61,429 nucleotides of DNA from Desulfotignum sp. Its GTDB lineage: Bacteria; Desulfobacterota; Desulfobacteria; Desulfobacterales; Desulfobacteraceae. Position 1 is the first letter of the stretch. Every line of letters begins with the position of its first letter. The stretch spans positions 1 through 61,429 of the forward strand of contig JAIPDL010000010.1 of the NCBI GenBank assembly GCA_021737695.1, written 5' to 3'. A model generated the notes under the pieces. The model saw nothing but the letters and a program-made list of their open reading frames with translations. It was not told the origin of the DNA and did no database searches. Position numbers and translations under genes: made by a program. Shown in pieces: positions 8,520 through 16,392 of this stretch.

Positions 8520-9065
8520 TTACCTGACGACAAACCGCTCCTCCCTTGGTGTCGGATGGGTGACTTCAGGCCATTTCTCAGGTTGAGATTCTGCACCTTC
8601 AGTAGCTGCCAAAGACGGGTTATCATCATTTAGACTGGGATTTTTACGAATATCATAGCCCTCAACCTCATAGCAGAATTCAATGGGAATACCATTGGGA
8701 TCAAAAGAATAAATGGAATGGATGAATACATGATCGATGACATCTGAACACTCAAAACCGGCTGCTTCAAGTTTATCTTTTAACAGCCAGGCTTCTTCAC
8801 TTGATTCAACGCCAAAGGCGATATGGTCAAAAACAATTGGACCTTTGAACTGCACCCCATGATGTTTTTTTTCCACAGACTGTGCCCCTTCCCACTCAAA
8901 AAAGGCCAGTGTGTTCTTTTCATCAATCTCAAAAAAATAATGACGAAATCCATCTTTCCCAAACCCGTATATTAAACGCATACCAATAAGATCACGCCAG
9001 AATCGGATGGTCGCGTCCATATTCCCAGTCACCATTGCAAGGTGGTTAATTCCTCTGTATTTCAT
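8520..9065 (-). CDS. Glyoxalase/VOC-superfamily protein
   Basis: 181 aa with two beta-alpha-beta-beta-beta modules. The first begins YRGINHLAMVTGNMDATIRFWRDLIGMRLIY, with the conserved early His; the second begins IVFDHIAFGVESSEEAWLLKDKLEAAG, with IEFCYE supplying the usual terminal Glu ligand. The tail from about residue 150 is hydrophilic and not part of the fold. A clear AAAGGAG site precedes the ATG. Family members include glyoxalase I, extradiol dioxygenases and fosfomycin-resistance enzymes; activity here is unknown. Base composition is lower in GC than the genes before 8.4 kb, marking the start of an atypical patch. Confidence 0.85.
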   Translation of the reverse strand: MKYRGINHLAMVTGNMDATIRFWRDLIGMRLIYGFGKDGFRHYFFEIDEKNTLAFFEWEGAQSVEKKHHGVQFKGPIVFDHIAFGVESSEEAWLLKDKLEAAGFECSDVIDHVFIHSIYSFDPNGIPIEFCYEVEGYDIRKNPSLNDDNPSLAATEGAESQPEKWPEVTHPTPREERFVVR

Positions 9066-9297
9066 AAAAATTCTCCTTTTTTTGTCCGCGGATCATTTAT
9101 ACAAAATAAGCCACAATATAAAAATAGCAATGTCGTATTATACCTCAATCGTCTTGAACTTCTCAGGTCGTGCGCCATAACCCGGGTTTTTTTCGGGATA
9201 CTTTTATCAGTGACGCACCTGTAAACCTGACAGACGTGTTGCAAGATAAAATATGTGGCCTTAATATTTGTAAACCGGATCGAGATCCTAATCATAG

Positions 9298-9588
9298 CTA
9301 CTGATTCGGCGTTTTCACAACGAGATAGACCCCGACCACGGTTACAGCAATGGCGGCGAACACGCCGCCAAGATAGGTGCCGTGAATCAGAAAGCCTGTC
9401 ACCATCTGTTGTCTGGCCTGCCTGAGAGTGAGTGCCGGGACCCGGAAAGCCAGATATAGCAAAAGAAAGACAGCAGCAGTAATCGCTGATCGGGTGAACA
9501 GGAGATAAAACGGTTCAATATAGGGCAGTGCATATTTGGCTGCAATAAATCCGGTACTCCACAAAAATACAAACAGGAACGGAATCAG
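9298..9588 (-). pseudogene. Internally deleted EamA-family transporter remnant
   Basis: The frame reads IPFLFVFLWSTGFIAAKYALPYIEPF, a typical EamA N-terminus without a credible start codon: a TAA lies just upstream in frame and the remnant begins inside the stop of the DUF1499 gene. It continues to YLGGVFAAI and then jumps directly to AVTVVGVYLVVKTPNQ, which resembles the very end of such proteins. About 180 residues in the middle are missing without loss of frame. Best read as a deletion remnant; a functional mini-protein of three or four helices cannot be excluded. Confidence 0.7.
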
Positions 9589-9590
9589 CT

Positions 9591-10034
9591 CTATTTAAGA
9601 AATTCACTTCGAATCCGCTCAATTCGTTTTCGGTTTGCCCCAAGGTCGGAATATCCGAAACGGGATGCGGATCGGATATGGATGACCATCTCCCCTGATT
9701 TCTCTTCCGGAAAATAAAACTCCACGTCATCGACAAATCGAAACAAAGCGGACGTAACTTCTGTTCGAATATAATTTTCCTGAGCCGTCAAGATTTTTGC
9801 CCGCCTTTGGGAACCAAGTATCTGCAAGAGACGGGCACGCGCATCCTCCCGAGTGCCTTCATAACGAATAGGTTGAATATATTGTTTTTCACCAACCGCC
9901 TGGCTGTTAACACAATTTGGTGTTTTCGGGCACGGTGCCAACGCGCCATTACTTATCCCCAGATCAGGAACAGCCCCAACGCACCCGGGTAACAATATCA
10001 AGGTTATTAAACCAACTGCAATTTGTTTGTTCAA
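9591..10034 (-). CDS. DUF1499-family lipoprotein
   Basis: 147 aa. N-terminal signal peptide with lipobox LLPGC (mature Cys18), then the DUF1499 signature PNCVNSQ and later FRFVDDVEFYFPEEKSGEMVIHIRSASRFGYSDLGANRKRIERIR. Family members are small periplasmic or membrane-anchored proteins of unknown role. The gene lies in the AT-richer 8.5-12.1 kb patch. Confidence 0.85.
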   Translation of the reverse strand: MNKQIAVGLITLILLPGCVGAVPDLGISNGALAPCPKTPNCVNSQAVGEKQYIQPIRYEGTREDARARLLQILGSQRRAKILTAQENYIRTEVTSALFRFVDDVEFYFPEEKSGEMVIHIRSASRFGYSDLGANRKRIERIRSEFLK

Positions 10035-10105
10035 TGCGTATTTTTCCTTTATTCTAAAAATTGCTCACTTCAATAACTATAGCATGATTTCCGTATATTT
10101 TTGTA

Positions 10106-10351
10106 TCAATATGAAAGTTTGATTTTACAAGCCTTGCTAGTCATTTTTTCAAGTAACTCAAGAATCCTGTTGTCCCCCTCGTCAAACCCGGAGGAGACCT
10201 GGAGGAATGTGATATAGTTCCGCTGGGGTATTTTCATGGGATGATTGGCAACCAGAGTTAACTCCACATGGGTCCGGTCGGCTGCCTTGAACAAAATATT
10301 TTTAACCACTCTTGGGCAAGCGTCTGCGTCTACCCATATTTTCAAAATCAA
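10106..10351 (-). pseudogene. Truncated YaiI/YqxD (UPF0178, DUF188) gene
   Basis: The first 60 residues match the family well (KIWVDADACPRVVKNILFKAA, LTLVANHP, FLQVSSGFDEGDNRI), but the protein then ends after 81 residues with an unrelated tail (LLEKMTSKACKIKLSY). The family is normally about 150 residues and continues with GDLVITADIPLA at this point. The catalytic PIN-like Asp cluster is therefore incomplete. It uses a TTG start that overlaps the stop of selO by a TTGA tetranucleotide. Probably a broken gene. Confidence 0.7.
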
Positions 10352-12048
10352 GATGAACAGCTATAGTGCGAAACGCCGCCAACGTTGAAAAACGCCTCAG
10401 GTTTTAGACGATAATATGTCGCATCTACCCTTTCTGATTGCTCATCATATGGAGAGCCAAGCACTTGCTGCAACTCTCTAACCAATGTGTAGTCTCCCTG
10501 CATGGCTTGTTGGTAGGCGGGGACAATCAACCACTCCCGCCATGCATATTTGGGGTTGATCTGTTTCATCTTTGCCGAGATCTCAGCCAAATTGCCGCCT
10601 TTGATAACGAGGTCGTGCCAGTTTTTCAGCCAGGATTGCCATTCCTCATCGAGTTGTTGTGAGGTTTTGCGATAGAAGCTCTTTTTCAAGGCTGACACAT
10701 TGTCTGGTACATGGGATAATTCACGGAAGAAAATGGTGTAATCCACCTCTGATTTGGTCAGTAACTGCATTAATCCCTGCACCAGCTTTGGGTGATAGTC
10801 CGTCAAGCCAAGCTTGGCCGCCCACATTTTTTGGATCTGTTTTTGCATTGCCTCTGCAAAGCCATGACGTATTTGATCCAATTGTTCCAAAGCGTGAGTA
10901 TCTTTTGCAAGCAGCGGTCTCACTGCAGTCCAGAACATGTGGTAATTCGCTTCTGCTGCCGTTGGCTGATTGAGGAAGGAAAAGTGTTCGCCGCCGCCAG
11001 TCCATGGCTGAAACCCGGGATCGAAAATTTCACAGAATCCAAATGGTCCATAGTCGAGGGTAAAGCCCCCAGTGGCGCAGTTGTCACTATTAAAATTACC
11101 CTGGCAGTACCCAATACGCAGCCAATTGGCCACCAGTGATGTAAGCCGCTGGCGGAAAAGCTGAGCCAGCTCAACCACTTGATCCGCAAAAACAAGATCT
11201 TGATTAATATCGTTTGGGTATTCCCGGTCAATGACATGCGACACAATCATACGCAACTCTTCCAAGGCGCTTGGATGCGCATTGCTGCGAACCCGGCGGG
11301 CAAATAACTCTAACTGACCAACGCGCAAAAAAGAGGGTGCAACGCGCGTTGAAATGGCCGCAGGATTATCCACCATAATGTCCGGATCGGTGGAATGAGA
11401 ATCCTGGGAGTACCAGGGCCGGGTAACGCTCTCGGATTTAGATACATACAGGGTGAGTGATCGCGTTGTGGGAACCCCCAGGGCGTGCATATACTCTTGG
11501 GCGAGAAACTCACGCACACTTGAACGAAGGACTGCGCGCCCGTCGGCCCCACGGCAGTAAGGCGTTGTGCCGCCACCTTTTAGTTGCATTTCCCAACGCT
11601 GTCCATTGAACACCCCTTCAAATACAGATATCGCCCGACCATCGCCATACCCATTGCCCGTACCAAATGGACATTGGTGGGTATATTCGGTGCCATAAAT
11701 TGACAGGGCATAGCCGGTTGCCCAGCCAATCTTACGCATAGGCTCGTGCGCGGCTGAGAGATCACCAGAAAATACCCGGCAAAATTTTCCATCATTTACC
11801 AACTCGTGGCTCAACCCGAGTTCATTAAAAAAAGTGCTGCTATGGGTTACATATTCCGGTTCTGGAAGCGGCGTGGGAGTCACGGGTACGAAGTGACCGG
11901 AAAAAACCTGGCGGGGAAGGTGATCATCACCATCTCCGGTGGCATCAGGATCGGCATTTAAGGTATCCATTAAAGAATAATCAGCCAATCGCACAAACTC
12001 ATCAAAAGTCGATATGCGCTGCTGAGCAGATGGTTTAGACAATGACAT
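10348..12048 (-). CDS. selO: SelO/YdiU-family protein AMPylase (cysteine form)
   Basis: Pseudokinase-fold enzyme that transfers AMP to Ser/Thr/Tyr of target proteins in redox stress. About 566 aa; seen are the N-terminal [20 protein letters not shown] region, the flipped-ATP kinase core ([41 protein letters not shown]), the catalytic [13 protein letters not shown] region, and the C-terminal SCSS end where eukaryotic SelO carries Sec-Ser-Ser. ATG at 12048 is preferred because GAGGTG lies 9 bases upstream; ATG 12081 or TTG 12090 would add 11-14 residues. It is longer than the E. coli protein (about 480 aa). It sits in the AT-richer patch beside decayed genes, suggesting transfer. Confidence 0.9.
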   Translation of the reverse strand: MSLSKPSAQQRISTFDEFVRLADYSLMDTLNADPDATGDGDDHLPRQVFSGHFVPVTPTPLPEPEYVTHSSTFFNELGLSHELVNDGKFCRVFSGDLSAAHEPMRKIGWATGYALSIYGTEYTHQCPFGTGNGYGDGRAISVFEGVFNGQRWEMQLKGGGTTPYCRGADGRAVLRSSVREFLAQEYMHALGVPTTRSLTLYVSKSESVTRPWYSQDSHSTDPDIMVDNPAAISTRVAPSFLRVGQLELFARRVRSNAHPSALEELRMIVSHVIDREYPNDINQDLVFADQVVELAQLFRQRLTSLVANWLRIGYCQGNFNSDNCATGGFTLDYGPFGFCEIFDPGFQPWTGGGEHFSFLNQPTAAEANYHMFWTAVRPLLAKDTHALEQLDQIRHGFAEAMQKQIQKMWAAKLGLTDYHPKLVQGLMQLLTKSEVDYTIFFRELSHVPDNVSALKKSFYRKTSQQLDEEWQSWLKNWHDLVIKGGNLAEISAKMKQINPKYAWREWLIVPAYQQAMQGDYTLVRELQQVLGSPYDEQSERVDATYYRLKPEAFFNVGGVSHYSCSS

Positions 12049-12497
12049 TGTTGCAAACACCTCGCTATGGGGAGCGCTCATTGAGCGCAATTAACCAAAA
12101 TTACAGTAGCAACTTCAGCCCAATCTGAATGTTGCATAAAAAAAAGAGAGGTAAAAAATTAAAAAAAATTTATAATTCAATTACTTATAAAAAATTCAAA
12201 CCAAGGAATTGCCATGACATCTTTGTAACACGAAACCAATCGAATTCACAAGATGCAAGGGCCGTAAAATTCACCTGAATTTGGATGGTGGCGTGATCTC
12301 TTCTGATGCCGGCTCAAATGACACCCCAGATTTTCCCTGTAACTCATTTCCAGAAAAATTTTCATACTTCCTTGATACAAGATACGCGTGAGGTCACAGA
12401 TTTTTTCAAACAGCTTTACAGAAATCTGAAATATTGATACCAAGCACATGTTTCCAGTTTTGTGTGGACGGGATGGAAATGATAAAACAGCTTTATA
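12049..12497. other. AT-rich intergenic region without a recognisable gene
   Basis: About 450 bases separate the divergent selO and patatin genes. The part at 12130-12240 is strongly A+T-rich with runs such as AAAAAATTTATAATT, plausible for promoters of either gene. No RNA gene, repeat family or conserved reading frame was recognised. It is the right-hand edge of the compositionally atypical patch. Confidence 0.6.
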
Positions 12498-12515
12498 ATG
12501 AAAGAGAATGGATCC

Positions 12516-13520
12516 ATGTCTGAAAATGGCTGCACCAGGCGAAAGTTTCTGGGTTTGATGGCAGCGTCTGTCCCTGGGATTTCTCTGGTGAAAGGGGTGG
12601 GGGCGGCCATGGCCGGGGAAACGAAGAACCCGGCCGGAACCACAGAGGTGCCGCCTGATCAGCCGTCCATCGGGGTGGCTCTGGGGGCCGGCGGGGCCAA
12701 TGGACTGGCCCATATTTTGATGCTTGAGGCCCTGGATGAGATGGGAATCCAGGTGGCCCGCATTGCCGGCAGCAGTATCGGTGCGATTGTGGGTTCCCTG
12801 TATGCGGCGGGCATGTCCGGAAAAGAGATCCGGGATCTTGTGGCGCGGTTTGTGCTGTCAGATCAGGAAGAACCGTTGAGCCGGTTTTTTGACGGACGTG
12901 CCCTGGAATGGATCAATTTTGTGGAAATTGAACTGGGGAACGGGGGACTGGTCAGTGCCGACGGGTTTCTGGCATTCATGTCCGAGACTTTGAAGAAAAA
13001 GGCGTTTGAAGAACTGGATACTCCCATGCATATTGTGGCCGGGGATCTGTGGAACAGAGAACAGGTGGTGCTGGCATCCGGGGATCTGGTGTCCGCCATC
13101 AAGGCCAGCATGGCGATTCCCGGGGTGTTTGAACCCGTGCGCCGGGATGGCCGGGTTCTGATCGACGGGGGCACGTGCAATCCCGTGCCATATGATCTTT
13201 TGACAGACCATTGTGATATTGTCATCGGCATTGATGTTACCGGGGAACGCACCCAGCCCGCATCCGGGGTTCCTGGTTATTTTGAAACAATTTTCAACTC
13301 GGTCAAGGTCATGCAGGCATCGATCATGAACGAAAAACGCCGTCACCGGGAACCTGACATTTATATATCAGTTCCGGTGGTGGACATCCGGGCTCTGGAG
13401 TTTTATAGGGCCCGGGAGGTGTTTGAGCAGTCTAATCCGGCAAAAGAGATCTTGAAGCGGCAGCTGAAAAAGGCCATGGCACAATGGGAGGCGAAATCAG
13501 ATTCCCGGGGACCGCGCTGA
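12516..13520 (+). CDS. Patatin-like phospholipase with Tat signal
   Basis: Acyl hydrolase, about 334 aa. N-terminal twin-arginine signal TRRKFLGLMAASVPG predicts export by Tat. The patatin core has GVALGAGGANGLAHI (oxyanion region), the nucleophile elbow AGSSIGAIVG (Ser of GSSIG) and the catalytic Asp in IDGGTCNPVPYDLL. ATG 12498 would add six residues; neither start has a strong ribosome-binding site. Predicted periplasmic lipid hydrolase; its substrate is unknown. It stands alone between selO and the ABC importer. Confidence 0.85.
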   Translation: MSENGCTRRKFLGLMAASVPGISLVKGVGAAMAGETKNPAGTTEVPPDQPSIGVALGAGGANGLAHILMLEALDEMGIQVARIAGSSIGAIVGSLYAAGMSGKEIRDLVARFVLSDQEEPLSRFFDGRALEWINFVEIELGNGGLVSADGFLAFMSETLKKKAFEELDTPMHIVAGDLWNREQVVLASGDLVSAIKASMAIPGVFEPVRRDGRVLIDGGTCNPVPYDLLTDHCDIVIGIDVTGERTQPASGVPGYFETIFNSVKVMQASIMNEKRRHREPDIYISVPVVDIRALEFYRAREVFEQSNPAKEILKRQLKKAMAQWEAKSDSRGPR

Positions 13521-13603
13521 TGGAGAAGTCGTTAAACAACATGATTCAGATCAGCGGCCTTCAGTGAATTTCCGGTGGAGGATTTGTGCCTTGCTTTTTT
13601 GAG

Positions 13604-13624
13604 GTGCCTGTATAAAATAGGCAC
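13604..13624 (+). promoter_or_regulatory. Dyad overlapping a -10-like box ahead of the ABC importer
   Basis: GTGCCT-N9-AGGCAC is a perfect inverted repeat with TATAAAAT in its centre, so a bound repressor would cover a -10 element. The first gene of the importer starts about 90 bases downstream. No regulator is encoded nearby. Confidence 0.4.
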
Positions 13625-13658
13625 GCAGTATCTGTGATAAAAAAATTGAGAATCGGTT

Positions 13659-13677
13659 GACCGGTAACACACCGGTC
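13659..13677 (+). promoter_or_regulatory. Leader hairpin followed by T-run before the ABC substrate-binding gene
   Basis: GACCGGT-AACAC-ACCGGTC forms a 7-bp stem with a 5-base loop. A run ATTATTTTTTT begins about ten bases after it and ends just before the AAAAAGGGA ribosome-binding site of the gene at 13712. It could be an attenuator, a weak terminator or an mRNA-stabilising hairpin; it does not match a riboswitch class I know. Confidence 0.4.
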
Positions 13678-13711
13678 TGTGTAATTATTTTTTTAAAAAG
13701 GGACGAATGCC

Positions 13712-14698
13712 ATGAAAAAATTGATAAGTTTGATCGTTGCCGGCCTTGTAATGGGGTTGATTGCTTTTTCCCAGGCCCAGGCCAAAGAGGATGTGTTGAT
13801 TGGGATTTCCAAGATTGTGGCCCATCCGGCTCTGGACGCTCTGGAGCAGGGGGTCCAGGACGGGGTCAAAGAACGGTTCCCCCAGGCCCGGTTTGATCTT
13901 CAAAATGCCAACGGTGAAATGTCCACGGCTGCATCCATTGCCCAGAAATTCAAAGCGGAAAATGTGGACATTGCCGTGGGAATTGCCACACCCACTGCCC
14001 AGGCCCTGGTGAACACCATCAAGGACCGGCCGGTCCTGTTTTGTGCCGTGACCGATCCGGAAGGGGCCGGGCTGGTGGCATCGGTCAAAAAAGGGGAAAA
14101 AGGTGTGACCGGAACATCGGACATGACCCCGGTGAAAGAACAGATCCTGCTGCTCAACCAGATCAAGCCGATGAAAAAACTGGGCCATGTGTACTGCTCC
14201 AGCGAGGCCAATGCCGTGGCCCTGGCCGATATTGCCAGGCAGGTATGCAAGGATCTGGGCATTGAATTCGTGGAAACCACGGTGACCAATTCCGCAGAGG
14301 TCAAACAGGCGGTCCAGACCATTGCATCCCGGATAGACGGCATTTACCTGAGCAATGACAACACCATTTTTTCCGCCCTGTCTGCTGTGACCCAGGTGGC
14401 CATGCGCCACAACATTCCGGTCATGTCTGCAGATCCCAGTTCGGCCGAGACCAACGATGTTCTGGCGGCCTGGGGATTTGACTACTACAAGATGGGCCGG
14501 GTCACGGGCCGGCTGGCAGCGGATATCCTGGAGGGGGCTGATCCGGTTGACATTCCCACGGTATACATGACGGAACCCGGGGACGTGGATCTGCTGATCA
14601 ATCTGGATGTGGCACAGAAACTGGGACTGACCATCCCCAAAGAGATTCTGGATACAGCCAACAAGGTGATCGAAAACGGTCAGCTTACGGTCCGGTAG
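13712..14698 (+). CDS. ABC transporter substrate-binding protein (TrpX-like, COG2984 type)
   Basis: 328 aa with a Sec signal peptide (KKLISLIVAGLVMGLIAFSQAQA). The mature part is a two-lobe periplasmic binding fold of the ABC_sub_bind family (DVLIGISKIVAHPALDALEQGVQDG..., SNDNTIFSALSAV, VPVMSADPSSAE-like segments). Characterised homologues bind tryptophan, tyrosine or other aromatic ligands. Followed at once by permease and ATPase genes in the standard order; the ligand here is unproven. Confidence 0.88.
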   Translation: MKKLISLIVAGLVMGLIAFSQAQAKEDVLIGISKIVAHPALDALEQGVQDGVKERFPQARFDLQNANGEMSTAASIAQKFKAENVDIAVGIATPTAQALVNTIKDRPVLFCAVTDPEGAGLVASVKKGEKGVTGTSDMTPVKEQILLLNQIKPMKKLGHVYCSSEANAVALADIARQVCKDLGIEFVETTVTNSAEVKQAVQTIASRIDGIYLSNDNTIFSALSAVTQVAMRHNIPVMSADPSSAETNDVLAAWGFDYYKMGRVTGRLAADILEGADPVDIPTVYMTEPGDVDLLINLDVAQKLGLTIPKEILDTANKVIENGQLTVR

Positions 14699-14710
14699 CA
14701 GGCGATCTGA

Positions 14711-15601
14711 ATGATTGAAGGTATCTTTGTCGAAGGCCTGATTTACGCCATCATGGCCCTGGGGGTGTTTTTCACTTTCCGGATTTTGGATTTTCCCGAC
14801 CTGACCGTGGACGGATCGTTTCCCATGGGGGCCGTGATCATGGCCACCAGTCTTCATGCCGGGGTGAATCCGTTATCCGGACTGGTTATGGCGTTTTGCG
14901 GCGGGGTCAGTGCCGGGTTTGTCACGGCAGCCATTCACAACAAGCTCAAGGTGCCCCATCTGCTGGCAGGCATTCTCACCATGACCATGCTATATTCCGT
15001 GAACATCCGGATTCTGTCCAACCGGGCCAACCTGCCCCTGCTCCGGGTGGACACCATCCTTACCCGGGTCCATAGCGCGTGTGAAGGGATACTCTCACCG
15101 GAGATCGCTTCCCTGATCTTTTTCATTCTGGTGGTGCTGGGGTTGAAACTGGCCCTGGATCTGTTTTTTCTCACGGATTTAGGACTGGTGTTCGGGGCCC
15201 TTGGCAACAACGAACAGATGGTCCGGGTCCAGGGCGTGAATCCAGCCACGCTCAAGCTCATCGGTGTGGGGCTTTCCAATGGTCTGGTGGCGTTGTCCGG
15301 CGCGTTTGCAGCCCAGTATCAGGGGTTTGCCGACGTCAACCTGGGCCAGGGCATTGTGGTGTCGGGCCTGGCCTCAGTCATGCTCGGTGAGTTTCTCATC
15401 AAATCCAACCGGATCTGGGCGTTGACTCTCCGGGTGGTTTTGGGGGCGATCCTGTTCAAGGCCATCATGTACCTGGGCCGCTACTATGGCTATTATATCA
15501 ACATGACCCCCAACGACCTGAAGCTGATTACCGGGGTGCTGATCATTATTTCCCTGGCCGCTTCCAATTATAAACGTCTCCGGGCAAAGGGGGATGCATG
15601 A
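14711..15601 (+). CDS. ABC transporter permease (TrpY-like)
   Basis: 296 aa, 8-9 hydrophobic helices, of the BPD_transp_2/COG4120 branch paired with TrpX-type binding proteins. Seen: FRILDFPDLTVDGSFPMGAV near the N-terminus, ALGNNEQMVRVQGVNPATLKLIGVGLSNGLVALSGAF in the coupling region, and a hydrophobic C-terminus. It starts 12 bases after the binding-protein stop and overlaps the ATPase start by four bases. Confidence 0.88.
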   Translation: MIEGIFVEGLIYAIMALGVFFTFRILDFPDLTVDGSFPMGAVIMATSLHAGVNPLSGLVMAFCGGVSAGFVTAAIHNKLKVPHLLAGILTMTMLYSVNIRILSNRANLPLLRVDTILTRVHSACEGILSPEIASLIFFILVVLGLKLALDLFFLTDLGLVFGALGNNEQMVRVQGVNPATLKLIGVGLSNGLVALSGAFAAQYQGFADVNLGQGIVVSGLASVMLGEFLIKSNRIWALTLRVVLGAILFKAIMYLGRYYGYYINMTPNDLKLITGVLIIISLAASNYKRLRAKGDA

Positions 15602-16392
15602 TCGCCCTCGAATGCATCACCAAGACCTTCAATCCCGGCACCCCGGGAGAGAAAACCGTGATCCGGAACCTGTCTTTGACGGCAGATCCCGGTGATGTCA
15701 TCACCATTATCGGCAGCAACGGGGCCGGTAAAACCACGCTGTTCAACCTGATTTCAGGTGCCGTGTTTCCCAGTGCCGGCGAGATCCGGATGAAAGACCG
15801 GAAAGTGACATTTGAGCCGGAATACCGCCGGGCCATGCATATCGGCCGGATTTTCCAGGATCCTTTGGCCGGCACAGCCTCCAACATGACCATTGAAGAC
15901 AATATGATGATCACGGCGAAAAAAGGATTCCGGTGGCCCAAAATCAGCCTGAACCGGGCCATGCGCCAAAAATTTGCAGATCTGGTCAAAACCCTGGACA
16001 TGGGGCTGGAGACCCGGATGAAAGCGAATGTCTCTTCGTTGTCCGGCGGCCAGCGCCAGGCGCTGACGCTTTTGATGACGGTTTTGTCCGGCCCGGATAT
16101 CCTGCTTCTGGATGAACACACCGCAGCCCTGGACCCCAGCAATGCCGCTATGGTCATGGAACAGACCCAGCGGGTCATCCAGGAACGGTCTTTGACCACG
16201 CTTATGGTCACCCATAACATGAACCATGCCATTGCATTCGGCAACCGCCTGATCATGATGGATGCCGGCGAGATTATCGTGGATGTCAAGGGTGTGGAAA
16301 AACAGGACCTCACCCGGGAGGCCCTGATTCAGATGTTTGCAGACACCCGGAAAAAAGCGTTTGAAAGTGACGAGGTGCTGCTGTCCACCTGA
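15598..16392 (+). CDS. ABC transporter ATP-binding protein (TrpZ-like)
   Basis: 264 aa ATPase. Walker A GSNGAGKTT, signature LSGGQRQAL, Walker B DILLLDEHTAALD and the switch His in VTHNMNHAI are all present. The DEHTAALDP form is typical of the COG1101 partners of this importer class. It completes the three-gene importer. It ends back to back with the phosphatase gene on the other strand, which stops at 16393. Confidence 0.9.
   Translation: MIALECITKTFNPGTPGEKTVIRNLSLTADPGDVITIIGSNGAGKTTLFNLISGAVFPSAGEIRMKDRKVTFEPEYRRAMHIGRIFQDPLAGTASNMTIEDNMMITAKKGFRWPKISLNRAMRQKFADLVKTLDMGLETRMKANVSSLSGGQRQALTLLMTVLSGPDILLLDEHTAALDPSNAAMVMEQTQRVIQERSLTTLMVTHNMNHAIAFGNRLIMMDAGEIIVDVKGVEKQDLTREALIQMFADTRKKAFESDEVLLST

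Noticed and set aside
10348-10362. SelO as a selenoprotein
   Set aside because: The penultimate-region residue is an ordinary Cys codon (SCSS end), so this is the Cys form.
13685-14857. 390-codon open frame on the minus strand
   Set aside because: Antisense to the ABC substrate-binding gene; its His/Gly-rich composition is the usual shadow of GC-rich coding DNA.
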